Source: CALBTQ01 sp036725605
Lineage (GTDB): Bacteria > Lernaellota > Lernaellaia > Lernaellales > Lernaellaceae
Length of the DNA: 64,000 nt
NCBI GenBank assembly: GCA_036725605.1
Contig: DAIMDW010000004.1
Span: 124,001-188,000 of the forward strand
Direction of reading: 5' to 3'
The position numbers were made by a program, and so were the translations under genes. The notes under the pieces are model-generated. The model did not search any database and was not told where the DNA came from. It was given only the letters and a program-made list of their open reading frames with translations. Of this stretch, positions 1 to 9,343 are shown one piece after another. Within the stretch, counting starts at the first letter, position 1. Each line of letters begins with the position of its first letter.

Positions 1-1019
1 CGGCGGCGAACCGGCGGGGCGTCGACCCGATCGCCGCTTGCCGCGAGTCGGGCGCGAGCGACAGCGAGTTCACCGGCGTGATGCGCGAGCGGCTCAAGTC
101 GTTCGCCGAGATGATCGACGACCTGACCGTCTACGCGCGCGAGCATCGGCCGTCGGACATCGCCGGACGCATGTTGCAGGATTCGGGCTACCTGGAGATG
201 CTGCAGGCCAGCGAGAAGATCGAGGATAAAACGCGGCTGGAGAACATCGGCGAACTGCTCAAGTCGATGGAGGAGTTCGAGAAGGACGCCGAGGACGAGG
301 CGACGCTGGAGTTTTTCCTGGAGCGCGTCAGCCTGCTGTCGGACCCCGACCTGTACGACGAAGGCGCCAACGCGGTGAGCCTGATGACGCTGCACGCGGC
401 CAAGGGGCTGGAGTTTCGCGCGGTGTTCATGGTCGGTCTCGAAGAAGGTTTGCTGCCGCACAGCCGCAGCCTGGAGAGCCAGGCGGAGTTCGAGGAAGAG
501 CGGCGGCTGTGCTACGTGGGCATCACGCGGGCCAAGCGTTATTTGTATATCACGATGGCGGCCATGCGCCGCTCGTACGGCGGCGTGCCGATGCCGACGC
601 GCACCTCGCCCTTCTGGCGCGATCTGCCGGCCGAGCTGGTCGAGGACATCGGCCCGGCGCGCAAGGTGGCGCCGACGATGGCGGCCGATCAATCGAAGGT
701 CATCCGCCGCCGCGGGGAACAGACCTCGATGCTGTATTCCGATCCGCCGCCGCAACCCAGGGCGACGCGGCCGGCCCGCAACGTGTCGCGCGAGCCGGAG
801 TATGATTATTCGGATAGCCAGGATCCCGCCGATCACAACCGGCCGCTGGAACTGCTGTGCCGGGTCAAGCATCCGCAGTTCGGCTACGGCACGGTGACCA
901 ACCTGTCGGGCTCGGGCAAGATGGCGCGGGTGACGGTGCGCTTCGACCGCGTGGGGGTCAAGACGCTGGTGATCATGTACGCGAACCTCTCCTATGCCGG
1001 TCCGCCGCCGCGCCGCTGA
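1..1019 (+). CDS. pcrA: ATP-dependent DNA helicase PcrA/UvrD, C-terminal part (5' end outside window)
   Basis: This is the last 338 residues of a superfamily 1A 3'-5' DNA helicase used in excision repair and replication restart. The reading frame is open to the left edge, so the true start lies outside the window. Visible family hallmarks are MTLHAAKGLEF (near nt 384) and the downstream ERRLCYVGITRAKRYLYI stretch, which correspond to helicase motifs V and VI. The C-terminal 60 or so residues (VKHPQFGYGTVTNLSG onward) match the Tudor-like RNA-polymerase-binding tail typical of PcrA and UvrD. The Walker A half is not in view. The next gene is convergent, with only a few bases between the two stop codons. 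The family is clear; PcrA versus UvrD is a naming choice. Confidence 0.93.
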   Translation, partial: AANRRGVDPIAACRESGASDSEFTGVMRERLKSFAEMIDDLTVYAREHRPSDIAGRMLQDSGYLEMLQASEKIEDKTRLENIGELLKSMEEFEKDAEDEATLEFFLERVSLLSDPDLYDEGANAVSLMTLHAAKGLEFRAVFMVGLEEGLLPHSRSLESQAEFEEERRLCYVGITRAKRYLYITMAAMRRSYGGVPMPTRTSPFWRDLPAELVEDIGPARKVAPTMAADQSKVIRRRGEQTSMLYSDPPPQPRATRPARNVSREPEYDYSDSQDPADHNRPLELLCRVKHPQFGYGTVTNLSGSGKMARVTVRFDRVGVKTLVIMYANLSYAGPPPRR

Positions 1020-1025
1020 TGCGGC

Positions 1026-2453
1026 TTATTGGAACGTGAAGGCGTAGAGCACGTAGAAAATCGCGCTGATGCCGAAGAGCACCCAGGCGCCGCTTTTTAC
1101 TTCCCTGATGCGTCCGCCGATCAGCTTGGTGATCGGGTAGAAGACGAACCCCGCCGTGATGCCGATGCCCAGGTTGTAAGTGAAGATCATCAGCACGATG
1201 GTCATGAAGGCCGGGAACAGTTCGGTCATGTCCTCGAAATCGATTTCCTTGACCGCGCCGATCATCAAAATGCCCACGACGATCAACGCCGGGCCGTAGG
1301 CGCACTGCGGCACGATCGTCAGCAGCGGCGCGAACAACAACGCCAGCGCAAACAAAATGGCGGTGACCACCGAGGTCAAACCGGTGCGGCCGCCCTCCTC
1401 GATGCCCGCAGCCGATTCGATGTACGAACCGGTGGTCGACGTGCCGGCCAGCGCGCCGGCGACCGTGGCGATGGCGTCGGCCATCATCGGCTTGTGGATG
1501 TCGGGCAGGTTGCCTTCCTCGTCCAGGAAGCCCGCGCGGGCGCTGACGCCGATCAACGTGCCCATCGTGTCGACGAAGTCCATGAGGAAGACGGTGAGCA
1601 ACACGGGAATGAAGCTAAGCTTGAGCGCGCCGAGCACGTCGAGCTGGAAGGCGATCTCCTTGATGCCCTTGATGTCGGCCCAGCCGGAGAACACGCGGTC
1701 GGGCAACGCCACGCCGGGGATTTCCAGTCCGAAGGCCTTGAGGATCAACGAGAGCGCGGTGATGCCGATGATGCTGATGAGAATCGCACCGCGCACGTTG
1801 AGGATCATCAGCCCGACCATCGAGACCAGGCACAGCAGCGACAGCAGCACGCTGGGATTGAGCAGCGAGCCCATCTGCACCGGCGGCGGTGGTGAGGCGC
1901 CGAAGAACGAGCCCTGCAGGATGCCGATTTTCACGTCGGCGGCCATGCCGGGATTATTCAAAATATTTAGGATGCCGGGCAGCGAGACGATCTGGGTGTC
2001 AACCAGGCCGATGAAGGCCAGGAACATGCCGATGCCCACGACGAAGGCGTACTTGAGGTTGCGCGGCACGGCCTCGGCCAACCAGCCGCGCAGGCGCAGC
2101 GCGGTGATGATCACGAAGAGCACGCCGCCGATGAACACCGCGCCCAGGGCGGTCTGCCAGGATGCGCCCAACAGCGCCGGGCTGCAGACGGTAAAGGCGA
2201 TGAACGCGTTTTCGCCCATGTACGGCGCGATGGCGATCGGCCGTTTGGCGTACAGGCCCATGAGCAACGTGCCGATCACCGCGGCGATGATCGTGGCGAC
2301 GGTGCTGGGCCCGCGCGGAATGCCGGCGGCGGCGAGGATGGCCGGGTTGACGACGATGATGTAAGCCATGGTGAGAAAGGTGGTTACGCCCGCCCGAATT
2401 TCCGTGGTCAGGGTGGTTCCATATCGGTCAAACTCGAAATATCGCGCCAACAT
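1026..2453 (-). CDS. NCS2 family purine permease (AzgA/PbuG-like)
   Basis: This 475-residue polytopic inner-membrane protein probably imports a nucleobase such as adenine, hypoxanthine or guanine with protons. It starts MLARYFEFDRYG and has the AzgA-type N-terminus followed by TTFLTMAYIIVVNPAIL and the PYMGENAFIAFTV segment typical of the family. STTGSYIESAAGIEEGGRTG is the second signature region. About twelve hydrophobic segments are visible. The start at 2453 is chosen because an AAGGGGG Shine-Dalgarno lies just upstream on the minus strand and the family N-terminus begins here; the frame is open further upstream but that part has no family character. Length fits the family (430-480). Exact substrate cannot be read from sequence. 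Confidence 0.9.
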   Translation of the reverse strand: MLARYFEFDRYGTTLTTEIRAGVTTFLTMAYIIVVNPAILAAAGIPRGPSTVATIIAAVIGTLLMGLYAKRPIAIAPYMGENAFIAFTVCSPALLGASWQTALGAVFIGGVLFVIITALRLRGWLAEAVPRNLKYAFVVGIGMFLAFIGLVDTQIVSLPGILNILNNPGMAADVKIGILQGSFFGASPPPPVQMGSLLNPSVLLSLLCLVSMVGLMILNVRGAILISIIGITALSLILKAFGLEIPGVALPDRVFSGWADIKGIKEIAFQLDVLGALKLSFIPVLLTVFLMDFVDTMGTLIGVSARAGFLDEEGNLPDIHKPMMADAIATVAGALAGTSTTGSYIESAAGIEEGGRTGLTSVVTAILFALALLFAPLLTIVPQCAYGPALIVVGILMIGAVKEIDFEDMTELFPAFMTIVLMIFTYNLGIGITAGFVFYPITKLIGGRIREVKSGAWVLFGISAIFYVLYAFTFQ

Positions 2454-2488
2454 CGCGCACCCCCTTGGATATTTGAATTTGCATTGAG

Positions 2489-3700
2489 TCAGCGTAAAGC
2501 CAGATAGTTTTCTACCAAATATACGAGCCGATGGCCATGGCCATCGTCGGAAAAAGCGACGCCCACGCCCAGGCGGTCGACTTGGGGGTCGGTGACGTTG
2601 AGACGGTGGGCGGGCGATTCCATCAGGCTGGCGTGGCCGGCGAGGGCCGATTGGTTGAGGGCGACGTTCTCGGTAACGCGCTGCCACTTGATGCCCGCGG
2701 CGTTGACGCGGTCGACGACCATACCGGTGGTCGGGCTGCGGTGGGCGGCGTAGCCGAGTTCTTTCATTTCGTCGGCGTGACCCTGGGCGACCTTCTCCAA
2801 CGCCTTGTCGCGCACGAGGGGCGCCAGCCCGAGCGCCTGGCGTTCGCGGTTGATTTGGTTGAAGACCAGCGTGCGCGCGGTGGCGGGGGAATCGGCCGTG
2901 GGCCAATTGTCGCGGCGCGTTTCGGGCTCGAAGTCGCCGACGTTCACCGGCATGAGCGCGACGATCTCCGGGCCGGCCGAGCCGACGCCGCTGACTTCCA
3001 GACGGTACACGCCCGGGCCGTCGTTGAACATGATCCGGTTGGAGAAGCGGCCGTCGGGCGCGAGGTTGAACGGCAGTTCGTACACCTGGCCCTTGGGCGT
3101 GCCGATGTAAATATTCGGATCGCGCAGCCCGCCGACCAGGCGGCCGCTCAGCGGCAGGCGGTGACTGGTTTCGGCCTGCTTGGGGAAGGGATCGAGCTCG
3201 ACCGGCCGGCGCGAAAAGAGCAGGGCGATGTGGTACAGCGGCGGGAACTTGCCGCGCACGACGCTGACGCCGTAATGGGTGTACAGGCCCGAGGCGAGGT
3301 CCTGGTGCAGGCTTTCGCCGACGTCCTTTTCCATTGAGGAGAGCAGGAAGGTCGACACCAGTTGCGTGCGCACGGCGCTGTCGGAAACGCCGAAGCGGAC
3401 CATTTCATCCTGCACGTCGGCGTTGGACAGTTCGCCGATCAGCCCGGAGCCTTGCGACTCCAGCCACCAGGCGAGGCTGCGGCAGGTGAGGGTCAATCCC
3501 GCGTCCAGCTCCGGCGGCTCGCGGCCGGCGGCGCGCGCCCACCCGGCGACCGTTTCGATCAAGCGCAGTTCGTTGGCGACGAGGGGAAAATCGACGTCCG
3601 GCCGGTTGTAGGTGTCCACCTCGTCCGGGTACGGCGGCGAGGCCGAGCATGCGGCAAGCAGCAACAGCAGCGGCAAGAGCCGGACAAACGGTCGGGACAT
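2489..3700 (-). CDS. CAP/SCP-domain lipoprotein
   Basis: A 403-residue exported protein with a signal peptide ending in the lipobox LAAC (Cys18), so it is probably anchored to a membrane as a lipoprotein. The C-terminal 125 residues form a CAP (SCP-like) domain: NQINRERQALGLAPL, then HADEMKELGYAAHRS and a closing GVGVAFSDDGHG region. These follow the usual bacterial CAP pattern (YkwD-like). Residues of about 20 to 270 are not recognised. CAP domains in bacteria are often extracellular, but their biochemical role is mostly unknown. It lies 35 nt upstream of the permease gene on the same strand, so the two may be cotranscribed. Function beyond the domain assignment is not inferred. Confidence 0.85.
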   Translation of the reverse strand: MSRPFVRLLPLLLLLAACSASPPYPDEVDTYNRPDVDFPLVANELRLIETVAGWARAAGREPPELDAGLTLTCRSLAWWLESQGSGLIGELSNADVQDEMVRFGVSDSAVRTQLVSTFLLSSMEKDVGESLHQDLASGLYTHYGVSVVRGKFPPLYHIALLFSRRPVELDPFPKQAETSHRLPLSGRLVGGLRDPNIYIGTPKGQVYELPFNLAPDGRFSNRIMFNDGPGVYRLEVSGVGSAGPEIVALMPVNVGDFEPETRRDNWPTADSPATARTLVFNQINRERQALGLAPLVRDKALEKVAQGHADEMKELGYAAHRSPTTGMVVDRVNAAGIKWQRVTENVALNQSALAGHASLMESPAHRLNVTDPQVDRLGVGVAFSDDGHGHRLVYLVENYLALR

Positions 3701-3730
3701 GCGCGGTTTTCTTTCGTCGAAATTTTCGGT

Positions 3731-4912
3731 TCAGTTGTCGACGGGCTGGTGCAGCGAGGAGCGAATCCACTCCAGGTCTTCCTCGCGCAGTTCCGGAATC
3801 GCCTCCGGTCCCAGCTCGGCGAGGATTTCCTCGACGCGTTGCAGCTCTTCGCGCGCCCGTTCGGGTTGGCCCATTTTAGCGAGCAATTGGGCGAGATTGA
3901 AGCGGGCCAGATGATATTCGGGATCCAGCGCCAGGGCTTTTTGGTAGCTGACGAGCGCTTCTTGAAAATTTTTCATACTCTCGGCCATGAGCACGGCGCG
4001 GTTGTTCCAGATCGAGGGATCCGCATCGTCGAGGGAAAGGGCGATTTCGTATTCGGCGAGCGCTTCCTGCGGGCGGCCGATCATGTCCAGCGCGTGGGCC
4101 ATGCCGCTGTGGGCGCGCACGAGCGCGCGGTCGATGTGGGCGGCGCGGCGGAAAGCACGCAGGCTGTCGCGGTAGCGGCCCATGTCGAGCAGCACGTTGC
4201 CCAGGTCCTGCCACTTGAGCGGGTCGAGTTCGTCGAGGCGCAGCGCGGTGCGGTATTCGGCTTCGGCTTCCTTGAGGCTGCCGAGACGGTGCAGCGCGTC
4301 GGCCTTGCCGCAATGCGGATGATCCCACTCGGGATCGAGTTCGATGGCGTTGTCGAAAGATTCGATCGCCTCTTCGTAGCGGTTCAGGCCCAGCAGCGCC
4401 ATGCCCTGGCCGCCGTAGGCCCAGGCGTATTCGGGGTCGATGGCCAGCGCGCGGTCGAACAGTTCGAGGCCCGATTCGTACTGGTGTTTGGTGACCAGAA
4501 TCTGCGCCTTGCCGGTCAGCGCCCAGGGATCGTTGCGGTCGCTGCGCAGCGCGCGTTCGTACCACAGGCGCGCTTCGTCGTCGCGGTACATGAAGAACAG
4601 CACATCGCCGATGTTCTTGAGGGTCACCGGGCGGTTGGGCTCCAGGCGCTGCGATTTCATCAGCGCCTCGAAGGCCTCTTCGTATTCGCCCATGTTCTTG
4701 TAGACGACGCCGAGGTTGTTCCACAAATCGGGATTGTCGGGCTCGTTGGACAAGGCTTCGCGCAGCACCTGCAAGGCGCGGTCCTGCTCACCGAGGAAGT
4801 CGAGAATCTCGGCCTTTTCCAGCAGCAGATCGGTGCTGGGGCCGAATTCGCGGAGTTCCTCCTCGATTTCCTCCAGGTCTTGCAGATAAAGTCGACGCAG
4901 TTCCGGGTCCAT
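3731..4912 (-). CDS. tetratricopeptide repeat (TPR) protein
   Basis: A 393-residue soluble protein made almost entirely of about ten TPR units, for example NLGVVYKNMGEYEEAFEALM and AYGGQGMALLGLNRYEEAIE. TPR arrays form helical scaffolds for protein-protein contacts. No signal peptide or membrane segment is visible, so it is probably cytoplasmic. The start at 4912 (MDPELRRLYLQDLEE) is chosen because GAGGTG lies nine bases upstream; the open frame goes 13 residues further but without a ribosome site. The stop is 30 nt upstream of the CAP lipoprotein gene, suggesting one transcription unit. The binding partner is unknown. Confidence 0.85.
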   Translation of the reverse strand: MDPELRRLYLQDLEEIEEELREFGPSTDLLLEKAEILDFLGEQDRALQVLREALSNEPDNPDLWNNLGVVYKNMGEYEEAFEALMKSQRLEPNRPVTLKNIGDVLFFMYRDDEARLWYERALRSDRNDPWALTGKAQILVTKHQYESGLELFDRALAIDPEYAWAYGGQGMALLGLNRYEEAIESFDNAIELDPEWDHPHCGKADALHRLGSLKEAEAEYRTALRLDELDPLKWQDLGNVLLDMGRYRDSLRAFRRAAHIDRALVRAHSGMAHALDMIGRPQEALAEYEIALSLDDADPSIWNNRAVLMAESMKNFQEALVSYQKALALDPEYHLARFNLAQLLAKMGQPERAREELQRVEEILAELGPEAIPELREEDLEWIRSSLHQPVDN

Positions 4913-5369
4913 TTGTTTTTTCACCTCGTGCGGTGCACGACATAACCTCATTTCCGGCGCGCCGTCAAGGGCGGTTTCGACCGGATCCGGCGGCGATTTT
5001 CACCCCGGGATGAAATAAGGAATCCAGCGCCAGCGCGTGCGTCAGCGGGGTGCGAAATCTTTGTTCATTAAAGGGTTGCTCCTTCCGGATGGCAACGGTT
5101 GAATTGATGGGAACTCGGTTTCTCGCGCCTGCCTTCGGTTATCTTCTTCCCACGAGGAGATGGGATAGTTTTAGGAATGAGACATTATGAGATAAGATGA
5201 GACGGATATCGTGAGGGCTCGCATCACATCGAGATCTTTTTCCTTAATAAATCAACAAGTAATGGCCTTTAGGACGGTAGTTTTCCTGAAAATGCGGTTC
5301 ATTTTGTGGGATAGCGTTTAAAATATCGGCAAAAGCACTTTTATTATAGGCGCTAATGTTTGCTGTAGA
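4913..5369. other. 457-bp spacer, AT-richer than surroundings, no gene seen
   Basis: No convincing coding frame is visible between the TPR gene and the Asp-repeat lipoprotein gene. The stretch after about 5150 is clearly more AT-rich than the rest of the window. It must hold the promoter of the TPR gene, but no promoter with good hexamers was identified. Confidence 0.5.
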
Positions 5370-5999
5370 CTAACGTATGCATCGTACATAGCCCTTATAA
5401 TGGCCAGAGGCCTGGAGAATGTCTGCGGTGCTAAAACTTGCGTTCCAACCGAGTATATCGGATTCCTGAACCGGTGTTTTCGACCAATACCAGTCAATTT
5501 CGCCACTCATTTCATCAGGCCAGTAAGCGCCGCCTTGAGCGGGGCCGGCAAGGAATTCGCAGCCGCTGCATGATTGGTTCCAGCATTCCAGGTTTGCGCA
5601 GTTGTCCGTCACCCCGCATTCGCCGCTCAATTCTGTCGCTTCGCAACCGCGAATTAAGGATCGCAATTCGCTGATTGTCGGTAGGCGCCAATTTTCATGG
5701 CCGTCGAAGATCAGGTTTTCGCAGTATTGCTTGGCTTCTTCCCAGGTTCTGGTTTCGTTTGACGGCGGGTTTTGCCAGATCGGATCGCCAGTATCGTCGT
5801 CATCGGTTGTGTCGTCGTCATCGGTTGTGTCGTCGTCATCGTTCGTGTCGTCGTCATCGTTCGTGTCGAAGTCACCGGTTGTGTCATCATCGTCGGTCGT
5901 TTGCCTTGAGCGTGTCGAAGTTTCATCGTCGCCGTTACAAGTAAGAAAGGAAAAGATAAATACGATAAGAAGAGAAGAAATGATAAGTTTATAAGCCAT
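5370..5999 (-). CDS. Asp/Thr-repeat lipoprotein with DUF1566 (Lcl-type) domain
   Basis: A 209-residue exported protein. The signal peptide ends in the lipobox LTC (Cys21). It is followed by an acidic linker (roughly residues 35-72) of repeated six-residue TTDDDD or TNDDDD units. The C-terminal part has WEEAKQYCENL, NWRLPTISELRSLI and a closing YVRCIR, which is the pattern of the DUF1566 (Legionella collagen-like protein C-terminal) fold found in surface proteins. Seven further Cys between the two halves suggest disulfides. GGAAGG six bases upstream supports the start. The gene is AT-richer than its neighbours and is flanked by AT-rich spacers, which hints at recent acquisition or relaxed selection. 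Function is unknown; a surface role is inferred. Confidence 0.8.
   Translation of the reverse strand: MAYKLIISSLLIVFIFSFLTCNGDDETSTRSRQTTDDDDTTGDFDTNDDDDTNDDDDTTDDDDTTDDDDTGDPIWQNPPSNETRTWEEAKQYCENLIFDGHENWRLPTISELRSLIRGCEATELSGECGVTDNCANLECWNQSCSGCEFLAGPAQGGAYWPDEMSGEIDWYWSKTPVQESDILGWNASFSTADILQASGHYKGYVRCIR
5791..5905 (-). repeat. 18-bp tandem repeat encoding the acidic linker
   Basis: About six imperfect copies of an 18-bp unit (plus-strand form tcgtcgtcatcggttgtg) lie in frame in the lipoprotein gene and encode TTDDDD-type hexapeptides. The first four copies are nearly identical, and the last two have diverged. Confidence 0.8.
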
Positions 6000-6342
6000 A
6001 ATAAACCTTCCGATATTGGTTGCCGGTGAATTGTAGGATATTAGATAACATGAGGCAAGTACGTGAGAGAATTAGATTTATTGTAAGTGGATAGCGCCCT
6101 GACCGGGGATTGACATGTTCTTCAAGCCTTTCTCTGCAAAAGAAGTTATTCTGGAAAACAAGCCTCAGGAGCCGAAAACTTTTGGGACAAGCAATGAGAG
6201 TATGGGTTTTTTCTCCCGCTGCTTGCGCGCCGGGTAATCGTTCTGCTGTCTTGAATATCCCTCTATGATTGGTAAGATCGAAGCATCAACCACATGCAAT
6301 CCACCACCACGAAGATCCCCGGCGGGGGAGCCAGGAGGGAGG
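6000..6342. other. 343-bp spacer upstream of transketolase, no gene seen
   Basis: This divergent intergenic region between the Asp-repeat lipoprotein and the transketolase operon has no credible coding frame. The left 80 bases are AT-rich. A TTGACA at 6110-6115 has no good -10 at proper spacing, so no promoter is called. Confidence 0.5.
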
Positions 6343-7161
6343 ATGGAACTGGGCGATCTGGTGCGCACGGCGCGGCAAATCCGTCGCGACATCGTGACGA
6401 TGATCCACGCCGCCGGTTCGGGTCATCCGGGCGGCAGTCTGTCGAGCGCGGATTTCGTCACCGCGCTGTATTTCCACAAATTGCGGCATCGGCCGGAGGA
6501 CCCGTGCTGGGAAGAACGCGATCGCGTGATCTTCTCGAAGGGACACGTGGCGCCGGTGCTGTACGCGGCGCTGGCGCGCAGCGGTTATTTTCCCGTTGAG
6601 GATCTCGACGGCCTGCGGCGGCTGGGTTCGCACCTGCAGGGGCACCCGTGCACGTGCACGCCGGGGGTGGAGGTCGGCACGGGGAGCCTGGGGCAAGGGC
6701 TGTCGGTGGCGGTGGGCATGGCGATGGCCGCGAAGCTCGACGGGAAGCCGAGCCTGTTTTACTGCGTCAACGGCGACGGCGAGCTGCAGGAAGGGCAGAT
6801 CTGGGAGGCGCTGATGGCGGCGGGTCATTACCGGCTGGACAACCTGCTGACTTTCATCGACTACAACAACCTGCAGATCGACGGCGAGGTGGAGAAGGTG
6901 ATGGGCATCGCGCCGCTGGCCGACAAACTGCGCGCGTTCCGCTGGGAGGTGGTCGGCGTGGACGGCCACGACATGGCGGCGCTGGTCGCGGCGCTGGACG
7001 CGTTTCCGCGCAACGACGGCAAGCCGACGGCGATCATCGGGCGGACGGTCAAAGGCAAGGGCGTTTCGTTCATGGAGAACATCCCCGGCTGGCACGGCAA
7101 GGCCCCCAACGACGAGCAGTACGCGCAGGCGATGCGCGAGCTGGCCGATCCGGAGGTGTGA
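6343..7161 (+). CDS. transketolase, N-terminal (TPP-binding) subunit
   Basis: The 272-residue protein is the first half of a split transketolase, which moves two-carbon ketol units in the pentose phosphate pathway. Visible features are the AAGSGHPGGSLSSADFVTAL start of the thiamine diphosphate domain, the SKGHVAPVLYAAL stretch, and the TPP/metal motif NGDGELQEGQIWEAL followed by YNNLQIDG. The start at 6343 (MELGDLVRTAR) has an AGGAGG four bases upstream and matches the family N-terminus; earlier in-frame codons lack a ribosome site. The second subunit begins three bases after the stop. The family length for this split form is 270-285 residues, as seen. Confidence 0.93.
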   Translation: MELGDLVRTARQIRRDIVTMIHAAGSGHPGGSLSSADFVTALYFHKLRHRPEDPCWEERDRVIFSKGHVAPVLYAALARSGYFPVEDLDGLRRLGSHLQGHPCTCTPGVEVGTGSLGQGLSVAVGMAMAAKLDGKPSLFYCVNGDGELQEGQIWEALMAAGHYRLDNLLTFIDYNNLQIDGEVEKVMGIAPLADKLRAFRWEVVGVDGHDMAALVAALDAFPRNDGKPTAIIGRTVKGKGVSFMENIPGWHGKAPNDEQYAQAMRELADPEV

Positions 7162-7164
7162 GCG

Positions 7165-8118
7165 ATGGTGCAGACATACGGCAAGAAGCCCACGCGCATG
7201 GGCTACGGCGACGGGCTGCTCAAACTGGGCGAGACCGATCCGCGGGTGGTGGTGTTCGACGCCGACCTGGCCAAGTCGACGACCACCGACTGGTTCGCGG
7301 AAAAATATGCGGAACGGTTTTTCGACGCGGGCATCGCCGAGCAGAACATGCTGGGCATGGCGGCGGGCATGAGCCTGTTGGGCAAGGTGCCGTTCGTGTC
7401 GACCTACGGGGTGTTCGTCGCCGGGCGCGCGTGGGATCAGATCCGCACGACGATCTGCTACTCGAAACTGAACGTGAAGATCGGCGGCATGCACGGCGGG
7501 GTGTCGGTCGGGCCCGACGGCGCGACGCACCAGGCGCTGGAGGAAATCACCATCATGCGCGTGCTGCCGAACATGACCGTGCTCTCGCCCTGTGATTATC
7601 ACGAATCGTACAAGGCGACGCTGGCGGCGGCGGAAATCGCCGGGCCGGTGTATTTGCGCTTCGGGCGCGAGGCCGTGCCGATCATCAGCACGCCGGAAAC
7701 GCCGTTCGAGTTCGGCAAGGCGGCGCGGTGGCGCGAGGGAAAGGACGTCGCGCTGATCGCCACCGGGCACATGGTGTATCACGCGCTGGCGGCGGCCGAA
7801 GCGCTGGCCGGCGAGGGCGTGAGCGCGCTGGTGCTCAACGTGCATACGATCAAGCCGCTGGACGAAGAGGCGGTGCTGGCCGCCGCGGCGCAGTGCGGGT
7901 GCGCGGTGACCTGCGAGGAACATCAGACGACCGGCGGCTTCGGCGGCGCGATCGCCGAACTGCTGGCGAAGCGGCGGCCGACGCCGCTGCGGTTCATCGG
8001 CGTGCAGGATCGCTTTGGGGAATCCGGCCAACCGGACGAACTGTTCGAGGAATTCGGCTTGAGCGCGAAGTTCATCGTCGACGCCGCGCGGGAGGTTATG
8101 CAGGCGGCGAAGAAATGA
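7165..8118 (+). CDS. transketolase, C-terminal subunit
   Basis: This 317-residue protein is the second half of the split transketolase. It carries the pyrimidine-binding and C-terminal domains. Characteristic stretches are VVVFDADLAKSTTTDWF, RFFDAGIAEQNMLGMAAG (with the catalytic Glu that activates TPP) and GATHQALEEITIMRVLPNM. The C-terminal part has LNVHTIKPLDEEAVLAAA and TCEEHQTTGGFGGAIAELL, as in other split transketolases and in DXS-type enzymes. The gene follows the N-terminal subunit after three bases, which implies translational coupling and a heteromeric enzyme. The split form rather than DXS is supported by the pair structure. Confidence 0.93.
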   Translation: MVQTYGKKPTRMGYGDGLLKLGETDPRVVVFDADLAKSTTTDWFAEKYAERFFDAGIAEQNMLGMAAGMSLLGKVPFVSTYGVFVAGRAWDQIRTTICYSKLNVKIGGMHGGVSVGPDGATHQALEEITIMRVLPNMTVLSPCDYHESYKATLAAAEIAGPVYLRFGREAVPIISTPETPFEFGKAARWREGKDVALIATGHMVYHALAAAEALAGEGVSALVLNVHTIKPLDEEAVLAAAAQCGCAVTCEEHQTTGGFGGAIAELLAKRRPTPLRFIGVQDRFGESGQPDELFEEFGLSAKFIVDAAREVMQAAKK

Positions 8119-8175
8119 TACTATAAAAATAATCATCACGATCTGTAACGCCTGGCAAATTGTGGGAGGGTCAAA

Positions 8176-9339
8176 ATGCTGTTGGCGCAACGGATGAGCC
8201 GTCTGGGCACCGAGACGGCGTTCGAGATGCTGGCCAAGGCCCGCGCGCTCGAGGCGCAGGGTCGATCGATCGTTCACCTGGAAATCGGCGAGCCCGATTT
8301 CGACACCCCGACGCACATTCGCGAGGCCGCCAAGCGCGCGCTGGACGAGGGGTTTACGCACTATGGCCCGGCGGCGGGGCTGCCGGAGTTGCGCAAGATG
8401 ATTGCGGAGAAGTCCGGCGCGCTGCGGGGCATCGAGCTGGCGCCGGAGATGGTCGTGGTGACGCCGGGGGCCAAGCCGATCATGTTTTTCGTCATCCTGG
8501 CGACGGCGGGCGAAGACGACGAGGTGATCTATCCGAATCCGGGGTTCCCGATTTACGAAAGCGTGATCAACTTCGTCGGCGCCAAGCCGGTGCCGCTGCC
8601 GTTGCGCGAGGAGAAAGGATTTTCCTTCGATCCGGAGGAGCTGGTCGAGCTGATCACGCCGCGCACGAAGTTGATCATCCTCAACAGTCCGCAGAATCCG
8701 ACCGGCGGCGCGCTGAGCAAGCACGACCTGGAAGTCGTGGCCGAGGCCGCCAAGCGTCACGGCGTGTGGGTGCTGGCCGACGAAGTGTACAACGCGATGC
8801 AGTACGAGGGGACGTTCCAGTCGATCGCGGCGCTCCCGGGCATGCGCGAGCAGACGATCATCCTCGACGGCTTTTCGAAAACCTATGCGATGACCGGCTG
8901 GCGGCTGGGGTACGGCATCATGCCGCCGCGGCTGGCCGAGCACATCACGCGGTTGGCGATCAACTGCAACTCGTGCACCTCGACCTTCAGCCAACGCGCG
9001 TGCCTGGCGGCGCTGGACGGGCCGCACGACGAGGTCAAGGCGATGGTCGCGGCGTTCCGCGAGCGGCGCGACGTGATCGTGGCGGGGCTCAACGAGATCG
9101 AGGGCGTGAGTTGCCTGAAGCCCAAGGGCGCGTTTTACGTGTTCCCGAACATCAAGGGCACGGGCAAATCCAGCGCGTGGCTGGAGAGCTACCTGCTCAA
9201 CGAAGCGGGCGTGGCCTGTCTGTCGGGCACGGCGTTCGGCAAGTTCGGCGAAGGATATTTGCGCCTGTCGTACGCGGCGAGTCTGGAGAAAATCAAACAG
9301 GCGCTGGCGAACATCGACGAAGCGCTGCGCAAGCTCTAG
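8176..9339 (+). CDS. pyridoxal-phosphate aminotransferase, class I/II
   Basis: A 387-residue fold-type I aminotransferase, probably of the aspartate/aromatic type (AspC-like of the I-gamma group). Family marks are HLEIGEPDFDTPTHI, the NPGFPIYES strand, the NSPQNPTGG loop, the ADEVYNAMQY Asp/Tyr pair that binds PLP, and Lys235 in FSKTYAMTGWRLGYG as the Schiff-base lysine. The C-terminal SYAASLEKIKQAL contributes the substrate carboxylate-binding Arg region. GGGAGGG eight bases upstream supports the start. It is 57 nt after the transketolase pair and may be in the same operon. The amino-acid specificity cannot be fixed from sequence alone. Confidence 0.92.
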   Translation: MLLAQRMSRLGTETAFEMLAKARALEAQGRSIVHLEIGEPDFDTPTHIREAAKRALDEGFTHYGPAAGLPELRKMIAEKSGALRGIELAPEMVVVTPGAKPIMFFVILATAGEDDEVIYPNPGFPIYESVINFVGAKPVPLPLREEKGFSFDPEELVELITPRTKLIILNSPQNPTGGALSKHDLEVVAEAAKRHGVWVLADEVYNAMQYEGTFQSIAALPGMREQTIILDGFSKTYAMTGWRLGYGIMPPRLAEHITRLAINCNSCTSTFSQRACLAALDGPHDEVKAMVAAFRERRDVIVAGLNEIEGVSCLKPKGAFYVFPNIKGTGKSSAWLESYLLNEAGVACLSGTAFGKFGEGYLRLSYAASLEKIKQALANIDEALRKL

Positions 9340-9343
9340 CGCG

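Noticed and set aside
6110..6139. Possible sigma70 promoter for transketolase with TTGACA at 6110
   Set aside because: No -10 hexamer with reasonable match occurs 16-18 bases downstream.
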